The notes under the pieces are model-generated. The model worked only from the letters and a program-made list of their open reading frames with translations. It searched no databases and was not told the DNA's origin. From positions 1 to 35,544 of the forward strand of contig DJOF01000001.1 of NCBI GenBank assembly GCA_002439585.1: DNA of 35,544 nt, written 5' to 3'. The stretch comes from Bacteroidales bacterium UBA6445. GTDB lineage: Bacteria > Bacteroidota > Bacteroidia > Bacteroidales > UBA932. The position numbers and the translations under genes were made by a program. Shown piece after piece: positions 17,200 through 26,200 of this stretch (positions within the stretch are counted from its first letter, which is position 1; each line of letters opens with the position of its first letter).

Positions 17200-18528
17200 T
17201 CATAGGAACATTGTCATGTAGGCCGGAAGATATAGTATATCTTCTTCCTTACGCATATCCTTCGTATAAATCAGATATTTGTTCTTTATCCTGAATGAAA
17301 ACTTTTTGCAAAAGGCATCCAATGAAGCATGAGCTTTATAACCCGACGATTTCACTTCAACAGGACTTATCTTGTCCCCATCGGCAATAAGAAAATCTAC
17401 TTCATAATTGTGCTTTCCGCTTTCAGTGGGAAATGTGTAATAATATAGTTCATGCCCGGAGGCTTTCAATATCTGTGCAATCACATTTTCATATACATAT
17501 CCAAGATCCGCACTTAGTTTGTCACTAAGAAGTTTCTGATAAATTACGTTGTCAGTAAATTTCTTATCCCAAAAAGAAAGTGTTACAAACAAGCCTGTAT
17601 CGCCCAAGAACATCTTGTATTTGTCAACATCTTGATGTAATGCCATTCCCACGCTCGGATCATTGGCATGATATGACATGTTGACTACCATTGACGCTCT
17701 GATTTCCGAAATAACTTCTGCCAGTTCTGAATTACGCTTTCCTTCTGTCGCACTCCAGGTTTGATACCTGTTGGCATTGCTCGCCAGCTGGGCAGGAATC
17801 TGACGGAATATTTTCGATGCGTTGGCTGTTGGATCTATCTTATTGAAATCATCTTCATACAATGTGATGATGGCCCTTTTCACACCGTCAACATTCTCTA
17901 AGTTTCTGCTTTCTATATATGTTGCAACAGCCTGAGGCATACCACCTACCAACATATACAACCGGAAGTCTCGCATCAATTTGCGGTTTGTTGCATCGCC
18001 TAACGACATTCTGGTTTGGAAACAGTTTTGAAGCAACTTTACGGTAGCGGTATCCCCCAATGCCCACTTGAACTCTTCATAGTCCATAGGAAACATGTAA
18101 AGCTTCACCTCCTCACTTGGTATCAGTATATCCTTGACATTCTTACGTATGGATATAAGCGAGCCGGTTTCTATATAATCGTACCTTCCGTCTTTCACAA
18201 GATACTTAATCGCCTGCCTTGCCTTTGGTGCAAACTGGACTTCATCAAAGATAATGGCTGACCTACGTTCTTTGAGCTCCACTCCATATTCAAGCTGCAG
18301 ACGTATGAAAATACGGTTAAGATCGGAAAGGTCATCAAACAACTCCCTGACTTCGGTTGAACAGACGGCAAAATCCACCAGTATATAGGTTTCATATTCC
18401 TTGGATGCAAACTCCTCGACAATAGTAGATTTTCCAACGCGCCTTGCGCCCTGTATCAGTACTGCAGTCTTGCCGTTATCCTTCTTCCATAGAAGAAGCT
18501 CATCATATATTTTCCTCTTGAAGATCAT
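17200..18528 (-). CDS. AAA_14 ATPase with DUF4143 domain
   Basis: The 442-residue protein has a Walker A motif GARRVGKS (27-34), Walker B IIFDE (92-96) and a sensor-like GSLISI, which define the AAA_14 domain in residues 1-200. A DUF4143 domain follows (about 205-400), ending in a PD-(D/E)XK-like pattern with Asp378, Glu391 and Lys393 (EVDFLI ... PVEVK). Members of this large family occur as accessory genes in many bacteria and their function is unsettled; DNA transactions or stress roles have been suggested. The gene stands alone on minus, behind a set of phased direct repeats. No nearby partner gene is evident apart from the winged-helix remnant 20 bases downstream. Confidence 0.88.
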   Translation of the reverse strand: MIFKRKIYDELLLWKKDNGKTAVLIQGARRVGKSTIVEEFASKEYETYILVDFAVCSTEVRELFDDLSDLNRIFIRLQLEYGVELKERRSAIIFDEVQFAPKARQAIKYLVKDGRYDYIETGSLISIRKNVKDILIPSEEVKLYMFPMDYEEFKWALGDTATVKLLQNCFQTRMSLGDATNRKLMRDFRLYMLVGGMPQAVATYIESRNLENVDGVKRAIITLYEDDFNKIDPTANASKIFRQIPAQLASNANRYQTWSATEGKRNSELAEVISEIRASMVVNMSYHANDPSVGMALHQDVDKYKMFLGDTGLFVTLSFWDKKFTDNVIYQKLLSDKLSADLGYVYENVIAQILKASGHELYYYTFPTESGKHNYEVDFLIADGDKISPVEVKSSGYKAHASLDAFCKKFSFRIKNKYLIYTKDMRKEEDILYLPAYMTMFL

Positions 18529-18562
18529 ACCATATAATTTAGCTGTGAAATTAATTCAAATC

Positions 18563-18674
18563 ACACGAATCTCAAAATGTTTTCTAACTAATACAGCACA
18601 AATCTCAATTTTTCAGCTTATTTTACACGAATCTCAAAATGTTTTCCCCAAAAAACCGCAGTAATCTCATTTTC
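18563..18674. repeat. Four phased direct repeats upstream of the ATPase gene
   Basis: The core AATCTCA occurs at 18568-18574, 18601-18607, 18630-18636 and 18663-18669, so spacings are 33, 29 and 33 bases, close to three helical turns. Copies 1 and 3 (18563-18584 and 18625-18646) are identical over 22 bases beginning ACACGAATCTCAAAATG; copies 2 and 4 share the core and a T-run ending in TTTTC. They lie 35-147 bases upstream of the ATPase start. This spacing suits cooperative binding by a regulator. Copies and gaps are too short for a CRISPR array. Confidence 0.7.
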
Positions 18675-18786
18675 TTAATAACGACACTTACACCGCTTAG
18701 GGGGTTTAGTATTTTGTGAGGTCGAAAGAGAATAGATATCAGTAATCAGGTAGACACTGATAAAAGAAACCGGTGCACGGGTAGCT

Positions 18787-18823
18787 GCAAATTTGAAAAT
18801 TTCGTTAAAATTTGCGTATTTTG
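18787..18823 (+). promoter_or_regulatory. Promoter and overlapping inverted repeat of the ECF sigma gene
   Basis: TTTG (18792-18795) is followed after 21 bases by TATTTTG (18817-18823), a near match to the Bacteroidota promoter. A perfect 8-bp inverted repeat, GCAAATTT (18787-18794) and AAATTTGC (18808-18815), covers the -33 box and spacer. The predicted transcription start falls at or next to the start codon, so the mRNA would be almost leaderless. An operator role for the repeat is inferred. Confidence 0.45.
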
Positions 18824-18827
18824 CGGC

Positions 18828-19418
18828 ATGTCCATGACAAGAGTATATTCTTCCGACTCTATTCTATTAGAGCGACTCCATAAAGGCGATATGAGGGCTT
18901 ACGAAGAGATATTCACAAAATTCTATCCGTCCTTGTGCGCATATGGAAGCCTATATGTCAAGGATAGAGAAGCCGTGGAGAATATCGTGCAAGATCTAAT
19001 GCTTCGTCTGTGGGAGCAGCACAGCACCCTGGAGATATCCGGAAACCTGTCAGGCTACCTTTTTACGGCAGTCCGCAACCGCTCCATGCACCATATCAGC
19101 CACATGAGCGTCAGGGAAAGGGCGCTGGACATTATCGGGAAGACACTTTCAGAGACTTTGGACGTGCCGGACTACTATGCTGCAAAAGAACTCGAACAGC
19201 ACATCCACAAGGCCATCGAAGCACTCCCTGAGACATTCAGGCAGGCATTTGAGCTTAACAGGTTCGAGGACAAGACTTACGGAGAGATAGCGTCACAGCT
19301 TGGGGTATCGGTCCAGACCGTTGCCTATCGTATCCAGCAGGCTCTGCGGCTTCTCAGAATTTCGCTGAAAGACTGGCTGCCCGTCATCGCATTTGTCCTC
19401 GGGTCAAAATTTATATGA
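18828..19418 (+). CDS. ECF-type RNA polymerase sigma factor (Bacteroides expansion family)
   Basis: The 196-residue protein carries sigma region 2 at about residues 12-80 (FTKFYPSLCAYGSLYVKD and ENIVQDLMLRLWE) and region 4 at about 125-180 (LPETFRQAFELNRFEDKTYGEIA, then QTVAYRIQQALRLLR). The hydrophobic C-terminal tail (LPVIAFVLGSKF) is usual in the Bacteroidota ECF family that pairs with FecR proteins. An ATG two codons in (18834) is an alternative start. No FecR gene follows; the next gene is the OPT transporter behind its own promoter. The only FecR in the window, at 13032-14030 in the opposite orientation, is a possible but unproven partner. Confidence 0.92.
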   Translation: MSMTRVYSSDSILLERLHKGDMRAYEEIFTKFYPSLCAYGSLYVKDREAVENIVQDLMLRLWEQHSTLEISGNLSGYLFTAVRNRSMHHISHMSVRERALDIIGKTLSETLDVPDYYAAKELEQHIHKAIEALPETFRQAFELNRFEDKTYGEIASQLGVSVQTVAYRIQQALRLLRISLKDWLPVIAFVLGSKFI

Positions 19419-19459
19419 TAATCCTAGACAAAACTATAGACCAAGTTGTGGAATCGGGG

Positions 19460-19490
19460 CGGATTAATCCGGAGACATTGGTTTATAACC
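19460..19490. promoter_or_regulatory. Palindromes upstream of the OPT gene
   Basis: CGGATTAATCCG (19460-19471) is a perfect 12-base palindrome. It is followed by GGTTTATAACC (19480-19490), an inverted repeat with a three-base centre. Both lie upstream of the predicted OPT promoter and could be regulator sites. No specific regulator is implied. Confidence 0.3.
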
Positions 19491-19505
19491 GGATAAAATC
19501 TTAAA

Positions 19506-19538
19506 TTTGAATAAACGAATTTTAAACAGCTATTTTGG
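19506..19538 (+). promoter_or_regulatory. Probable promoter of the OPT-pepT operon
   Basis: TTTG (19506-19509), 21 bases and TATTTTGG (19531-19538) form a promoter of the same architecture as the one ahead of the sigma gene (TTTG-N21-TATTTTG). The start codon of the transporter follows about 40 bases later. Confidence 0.5.
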
Positions 19539-19578
19539 AAGCCGTTCAAAAATTTCTCAAAATTTAAACAGCTTATAA

Positions 19579-21558
19579 ATGGAAGATTCCAGAATGTCTC
19601 TGCCTGAGAACGCGCAGAGAGAACTCAAAGAAGGAGAAGAGTACAAGCCTCTTCTCGATCCCAACAAGAAATACCCTGAAGTGACGCCATATTCTGTGGC
19701 CGTGGGGATCGTTATGGTAATCATATTCTCTGCGGCAGCAGCATACCTCGGACTTAAAGTCGGACAGGTATTTGAAGCCGCAATCCCTATAGCCATCATA
19801 GCCGTAGGACTTACCAATGCCCTCGGCAAGTCTGGAGGCCTCGGGCAGAACGTCATCATACAGTCCATAGGTGGTTGTTCAGGAGCCATAGTTGCAGGAG
19901 CAATATTTACCCTTCCTGCCATATACATACTCGGCGTGGAAGTCAACTTCATGCAGATGTTCCTCTCATCCCTTTTAGGAGGAGTCCTTGGCATACTGTT
20001 CCTCATACCTTTCCGCAAATACTTCGTAAAGGAGATGCACGGCAAGTACCCGTTCCCTGAAGCCACAGCCACGACACAGGTGCTCGTAAGCGGGGCAAGC
20101 GGAGGCAAGAGTGCCAAGACCCTGCTCATCAGCGGAGCCATCGGAGGACTCTATGACTTCATCATCGCCACATTCGGGGCGTGGGGTGAGACATTGTCCA
20201 CCACGCTTCTATCTGTGGGACAGACTATTGCAGACAAGGCCAAAGTAGTGCTCAAGCTCAATACTGGGGCTGCCGTACTCGGACTCGGCTACATAGTCGG
20301 GCTCAAATACGCCTTCATCATCTGCTGCGGAAGCTTCCTCGTATGGCTCGTCATCATCCCACTCATGAATCTTATCTGGGGTCATAACATCATTGACCTT
20401 ATGAATACCGGCATTACAACCACTGTAGGGGAAATGTCGGCAGACCAGATCTTCAAGGAATATGCCCGCCATATCGGTATCGGAGGTATAGCAACCGCGG
20501 GGATCATCGGCATCATCAAGTCATTCGGAGTGATCAAGTCGGCAGTAAGCCTTGCAGCGAGTGAATTCACTAAGAAACCATCGGCAGCCGGCAAAGAAAG
20601 CAACTGCCGCACCGATGAAGATATCCCTATGAAGACCGTAGTATTCGGTATAATCATCAGCCTGTTGCTAATATTCGCATTCTTTGCACTTGGCGGAGTA
20701 GTAGAAAATATATGGCAAGCCCTTATCGGAGTGGTGATTGTTGGTGTTATCTCATTCCTATTCACCACCGTGGCCGCCAATGCTATCGCGATCGTAGGCT
20801 CCAACCCCGTCAGCGGAATGACGCTGATGACTCTCATCATCGCATCTCTCGTCCTCGTTGCAGTAGGGCTGAAAGGCAACACAGGTATGGCAGCGGCGCT
20901 CATTATCGGAGGCGTTGTCTGCACAGCACTGTCGATGGCCGGCTCGTTTGTCACTGACCTGAAGATTGGATACTGGATAGGAACAACACCTCGCAAACAG
21001 GAAGGATGGAAATTTGTCGGCACGATCGTAGCAGCAGCAACCGTGTGCGGAGTAATGCTCGTGCTCAACAGCACTTTTGGATTTACAGGGGAAAATGCCC
21101 TTGTAGCCCCTCAGGCAAATGCCATGGCAGCAGTTATCCAGCCAATGATGAACGGAGGAGGTGCACCATGGTTGCTATACGGTATAGGAGCAGCCATAGC
21201 TATAATACTCACGCTGCTTAAAGTGCCGGCACTTGCATTTGCCCTCGGAATGTTCATCCCTATTGACCTTAACCTACCGCTTCTTGTCGGCGGTGCAGCC
21301 TCATGGTACATTTCTTCAAGAAGCAAGGACGCCAAGGTAAATGCGGAGAGGCAGGAAAAAGGCACGCTTATTGCGTCCGGATTCATCGCTGGCGGAGCAC
21401 TCATGGGCGTAGTAAGCGCAGTGCTCAAATTTGCCAACGTGGATCTTTTCCTCACAGATTGGAACGAGGCCTATGGCAATGCCGTAGCAGTCATACCCTA
21501 TATAGCAATTGTGCTGTTCCTCATAGGTGCAGCCATGAAGACTGAAAAGACAAAATAA
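19579..21558 (+). CDS. OPT-family oligopeptide transporter
   Basis: The 659-residue protein is a multi-spanning inner-membrane carrier of the oligopeptide transporter (OPT) superfamily, prokaryotic branch. A soluble N-terminus of about 35 residues precedes repeated Gly/Ala-rich helices, with typical stretches AAAAYLGLKVGQVFEAAIP, GGLGQNVIIQSIGGCSGA, ATTQVLVSG and ANAIAIVGSNPVSGMTLM. A charged cytoplasmic loop with KKPSAAGKESN separates the two halves. It should import short peptides with protons. Only 7 bases separate it from pepT, so import and intracellular digestion are encoded together. An ATG at codon 6 is another possible start. Confidence 0.93.
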   Translation: MEDSRMSLPENAQRELKEGEEYKPLLDPNKKYPEVTPYSVAVGIVMVIIFSAAAAYLGLKVGQVFEAAIPIAIIAVGLTNALGKSGGLGQNVIIQSIGGCSGAIVAGAIFTLPAIYILGVEVNFMQMFLSSLLGGVLGILFLIPFRKYFVKEMHGKYPFPEATATTQVLVSGASGGKSAKTLLISGAIGGLYDFIIATFGAWGETLSTTLLSVGQTIADKAKVVLKLNTGAAVLGLGYIVGLKYAFIICCGSFLVWLVIIPLMNLIWGHNIIDLMNTGITTTVGEMSADQIFKEYARHIGIGGIATAGIIGIIKSFGVIKSAVSLAASEFTKKPSAAGKESNCRTDEDIPMKTVVFGIIISLLLIFAFFALGGVVENIWQALIGVVIVGVISFLFTTVAANAIAIVGSNPVSGMTLMTLIIASLVLVAVGLKGNTGMAAALIIGGVVCTALSMAGSFVTDLKIGYWIGTTPRKQEGWKFVGTIVAAATVCGVMLVLNSTFGFTGENALVAPQANAMAAVIQPMMNGGGAPWLLYGIGAAIAIILTLLKVPALAFALGMFIPIDLNLPLLVGGAASWYISSRSKDAKVNAERQEKGTLIASGFIAGGALMGVVSAVLKFANVDLFLTDWNEAYGNAVAVIPYIAIVLFLIGAAMKTEKTK

Positions 21559-21565
21559 CAATATA

Positions 21566-22786
21566 ATGGAAAACATAACAGACAGATTTCTCAGATACGT
21601 TGCCATAGACACGCAGTCCGACGAGAACTCGGAGTCACAGCCGAGCACAAGCAAGCAGTTGAACCTGCTTAGGCTTCTTTGCAAGGAACTGAATGATATG
21701 GGAGTAAAGGCTGAATTAGACGAATACGGCTATGTAATGGGCTCAATTCCGGCCAACATAGACAAGAAAGTCCCGGTCATTGGCTTCATCTCCCACGTGG
21801 ACACATCCCCAGATGCAAGCGGAGCTGATATTCACCCGCAGATCATCAAGGACTACGACGGTGGTGACATTGCACTCAAGGGTGTCAAGGATCTGTATCT
21901 CAAGCCGTCTGAGTTCCCAGAGCTTCTTCAGTACAAAGGTCAGACGCTTATCACCACTGACGGCACGACGCTTCTCGGAGCCGATGACAAGGCCGGGGTT
22001 GCGGAGATCATGACGGCCGTGCAATATATCGTAGAGCATCCCGAATTCAAGCACGGAGATGTCAAGATAGGATTTACCCCAGACGAAGAGATCGGACGCG
22101 GAGTCGTGAAGTTCGACGTCGCCAAATTCGGGGCAGACTACGCCTACACAATGGATGGAGGTGAGATCGGAGAGCTTGAGTTCGAGAATTTCAACGCTGC
22201 CTCGGCCAAGATACATATCCAAGGCCGCAATGTACACCCCGGCTATGCAAAGGGCAAGATGAAGAACGCTCTTCTGATAGGCATGGAACTGAATTCCTTG
22301 CTTCCTGCCGCGGAGAGACCCGAGAGCACAGAGGGATATGACGGATTCTTCCATATAATCTCCATGCGCGGAACTGTGGAGGAAGCGGACCTCGCTTACA
22401 TCATAAGAGACCATGACAAGGAGCAATTCATACGTCGCAAGACTCTGCTTTCCAACTGCATAGACTTCATCAACGCAAAATACGGTGCGGGTACAGCAAC
22501 TCTTGATCTGAAGGACCAGTACTACAACATGAAAGAAAAGGTAGAGCCGTATTATTTCATAGTTGAGAAAGCCGTACAGGCAATGGCAAAGGAAAGCATC
22601 GCGGCGCATATCCAGCCAATACGTGGTGGTACTGACGGGGCCAACCTTTCATTCAAGGGTCTTCCCTGCCCAAATATATTTGCCGGAGGCCATAATTTCC
22701 ACGGCAAGATGGAGTTCGTACCAGTAGAGAGCATGGAGAAAGCCTCCAAGGTCATAATAGACATCATCTCCCTGTTTGCGGAATAA
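21566..22786 (+). CDS. pepT: Peptidase T (tripeptide aminopeptidase)
   Basis: The 406-residue protein has the full-length M20B architecture. Zinc ligands expected for the family are present: His77 and Asp79 (GFISHVDTSP), Asp140 (LLGADDKAG), Glu174/Glu175 (TPDEEIGRG), Asp197 (YTMDGGE) and His379 (GGHNFHG). The dimerisation/lid domain fills about residues 205-320 (NVHPGYAKGKMKNA). The cytosolic enzyme removes N-terminal residues from tripeptides. Its coupling to the OPT transporter 7 bases upstream points to peptide use as a carbon and nitrogen source. A hairpin terminator lies downstream. Confidence 0.96.
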   Translation: MENITDRFLRYVAIDTQSDENSESQPSTSKQLNLLRLLCKELNDMGVKAELDEYGYVMGSIPANIDKKVPVIGFISHVDTSPDASGADIHPQIIKDYDGGDIALKGVKDLYLKPSEFPELLQYKGQTLITTDGTTLLGADDKAGVAEIMTAVQYIVEHPEFKHGDVKIGFTPDEEIGRGVVKFDVAKFGADYAYTMDGGEIGELEFENFNAASAKIHIQGRNVHPGYAKGKMKNALLIGMELNSLLPAAERPESTEGYDGFFHIISMRGTVEEADLAYIIRDHDKEQFIRRKTLLSNCIDFINAKYGAGTATLDLKDQYYNMKEKVEPYYFIVEKAVQAMAKESIAAHIQPIRGGTDGANLSFKGLPCPNIFAGGHNFHGKMEFVPVESMEKASKVIIDIISLFAE

Positions 22787-23238
22787 GAAGCCGTTTAAAT
22801 TTTTCTCGAAAATTTTAACTGTTTCCAAATCCCGGTGGGCAACATGCCGTAAAGTTTGGCACGATAATAGCTATAAGTAACGTTATACTTAACATAAGCT
22901 AGTTTAATTCATAAAGATAGCAGCAGTTAGTCGCGAGATTAGCTGCTGTTCATTTGTATACCGCCAAGATAAAGCCGCGGAAAACAGCTATCTTGTAATC
23001 GTGACCAAGTCCGAGTCACGCGCCAGGTACAACTTCTGCCTAATAACCTTAAAGGATTAGAAACAGCATCTTAACCATTATGAAACGAAAGCGTAACACC
23101 ACAGATTTAATTTCGCGACTAAATTATTTCATATCAAACGAAACAAAACTAAAGAATTCTTGTTATCTTGCGGCTAATTGACAACCACATTGATAACAAA
23201 GAGCGCAGAGCTCAAAAGTTCAACCAATAACACAAATT
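22787..23238. other. Intergenic region between pepT and the second PUL
   Basis: These 452 bases hold an AT-rich imperfect hairpin just after pepT (about 22793-22821), a strong 14-bp hairpin (22919-22950) and an undivided leader for the second susC. A weak -7-like TATCTTGC (23164-23171) lacks a clear TTTG at the right distance, so no promoter is called. No open frame or tRNA is evident. Confidence 0.5.
22919..22950 (+). terminator. Terminator-like hairpin after pepT
   Basis: AGCAGCAGTTAGTC (22919-22932) pairs with GATTAGCTGCTGTT (22937-22950) over 14 positions, counting three G-U pairs, around a GCGA tetraloop of the stable GNRA class. CATTTGTAT follows, so the U-tract is weak. It most likely ends the OPT-pepT transcript; an RNA-structural role cannot be excluded. 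Confidence 0.6.
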
Positions 23239-26200
23239 ATGAAACTCGCACATCTTCTGGCGGCTTTGGCTTTCTCGGCACTGTCATGGGACATTGCGGA
23301 TTGGGAAGCACAGGCTCAGACGCTGAAGCCATCCGGAACGGTAACATGCATCGTCAAAGACAAGTCCGGCATCCTGCCTGGAGCCGGAGTCATGGTAAAA
23401 GGCACAACAATCGGAGACATCACTGACGCTGACGGACAGGCAGTCCTTCATGGAGTAGCAGAAGACGCTACCATTGTAGCCACATTCGTAGGTTACAGGA
23501 CAGCAGAAGTTCCTCTTGGCGGGAGATCGTCACTCACAATCGTCCTCACAGAAGACGCCATGGCTCTCGACGAGACAGTCGTTGTCGGATACGGCACACA
23601 GAAAAAGGCAAACCTCACCGGAGCTGTGGACCAGGTAGGACAGGAAGCATTCGAGGGCAGGGCAGCTGCCAATATAACGCAGATGCTCCAAGGATATATT
23701 CCCAACCTCAACCTCAAATTCACTGACGGACGTCCCAACAGCTCTCCCTCCTACAACATCAGGGGCACGACATCAATCGGTCAGGGTGGAAGTGCCCTCA
23801 TTCTCATTGACGGAGTGGAAGGCGATCCGAGCCTGCTAAACCCAAGCGACATAGAGTCCGTCTCAGTGCTCAAGGATGCGGCATCATCCGCAATATACGG
23901 TTCAAGGGCTCCATACGGAGTCGTACTCATAACCACAAAGGGAGCGACGAAGGGTAAACCGACGGTAACATATCAGGCAAACCTGTCATTTGAGCAGCCT
24001 ACTACCATACCTGACTATGTATCAGACGGATATACCTATGCAGAGCATTTCTACAAGGCATACTACAACTACAACTTCTCCAATCCGTCGGGCATCAACA
24101 AGACCATGGAATTCTCAACCGCTTGGCTTGCAGAATACAAGAAAAGGGCAGAGAGCGGCAACTATGAAGTTCTCGTCAGTGACGGCAGCATAGGGACCAA
24201 AGGCAGATGGCTCTATTACATCAAGGGAGTCAACTATATCGACATGCTGTACAAGGACTATCTCTTCAGCCAGACTCACAATGTATCCATATCCGGAGCA
24301 GATGACAAATTCGACTACTATGTATCTGGAAGATTCTATGACAACAACGGAATCTTCGACTCAGACGTCAATCCTGAGTCATACAAGATGGCAAATGGCC
24401 GCATGAAGATAGGCTACCAGATAGCCCCTTGGCTGAAGATCACCAACAACACTGACATCACCTGGACAAAGTACAGAATGCCTCAGACGTACTCTGAGGG
24501 AGGCGGAAACATTTGGAGGAATATTGCAGACGAGGGACACCCGGCCTCACCGATTTTCAATCCGGACGGTACGATGACTCACTCGGCCGTATATTCTGTC
24601 GGTGACTTCCTGTATGGCAAGAGCTACCGCGCCTATATCAACAGACAGCTCAAGACGACTTTCGCCGCCAAGGCCTCTCTCCTCGGGGACAAGCTCACGG
24701 CAAACGCCGACTTCACTTACAGGAACAAGGATTTCAACACTACAGTGAAGAAGGTCAAGACCGAGTTCTCAAGATATGAGGATGTGATAGAGACCATAAC
24801 CGGCACACAGTCTTACCTTAGCGAGACGATCCGCAACTACGAGTATCTCTCTACAAATGAATACCTTCAGTACAACGATACATTTGCAGACCGTCATGAG
24901 CTGTCTGCTCTCCTAGGATTCAACTACGAGCAGCAGATATACAAGAATACTTACGCATACAACGACGACCTGCTGACTCCTGATGTGGAAAATATCAACC
25001 TCGCCATGGGCATCGAGAACAGGAGCACGACAGGTGACTACTACAAATGGAGGACTGCAGGTGCATTTGCCCGCATCAATTATGCCTATGACAGCCGCTA
25101 CCTCATCGAGATAAACGGAAGATACGATGGCAGTTCCAAATTCCCCCACAATCAGAGATGGGCATTTTTCCCATCCGTATCAGCCGGGTGGAGGATTACC
25201 GAAGAGCCTTGGTTCAATGTGAGCAAGAATGCGATCAGCAATCTCAAGATAAGGGCATCATACGGAGCCCTCGGCAACAGCAACGTTGGCAACTACGCTT
25301 ATGACGAGACTTTCAGCTTCAGTTCAGGCCGAATCATAGGCGGAGACAAGGTAAGGTACACTTCAGCTCCTGCTCCGATCCCGGAATCCCTCACATGGGA
25401 GACAGCCAAGACTGTGGATGCCGGACTTGATATGGGATTTGCTGGAGGTAGACTATCATTTACTGGAGACTATTACGTAAGGAAAACGGATAATATGTAT
25501 ACAGTCGGCCCTACTCTTCCTGACGTGTTCGGAGCCAGCTCCCCGAAAGGCAACTTCGCCAGCATGACCACAAGGGGATATGAGCTTACACTGACTTGGG
25601 ACGATAGTTTCGACCTTGCGTCCAAGCCTTTCAGATATAGCATAAGGGTCACCCTCGCCGACTATGTGTCTGTCATCGACAAATACAACAACGCTCTCAA
25701 GTCCCTATCTACGGCTTCCTATAATACAAGTTATTACGAGGGAATGAAGATAGGTGAGATCTGGGGCTTCGTATCCAATGGCCTATGGCAGAACCAGGCG
25801 GACATCGATGCGGCTGAAGCTGGTGCGATTGCTGCCGGACAGAAATATTACAACCCACTCATGCAGACGTCCAAGACCTACAAACTCTATCCCGGAGACA
25901 TCAAGTTCGAGGATCTGAACGGCAACGGCTACATCGACAGAGGCAAGAATACCGTGGACGATCCGGGCGACAGGAAAATCATAGGCAACTCCGAGCCACG
26001 ATATATCTACAGTTTCGGCATAGACCTGAGTTGGAACAACATCTGGGTAAATGCCTTCTTCCAGGGTGTCGGCAAGCAGGACTGGTATCCGAGCAACGAA
26101 GCCTCCGTCATCTGGGGGCAGTACAACCGCCCTTACGGACAAATGCCAGCTTGGCACAAGGACAATTACTGGACTGAGGACAACCCAGATGCCTACCTTC

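Noticed and set aside
18563..18674. Possible small CRISPR array
   Set aside because: Only four partly diverged repeats with about 10-base gaps, no spacers of normal length and no cas genes.
20382..21074. 230-codon minus-strand open frame inside the OPT gene
   Set aside because: It is antisense to a membrane protein, which often gives hydrophobic shadow frames.
21743..22609. 288-codon minus-strand open frame inside pepT
   Set aside because: It is the shadow of the intact pepT frame; no signature or start context.
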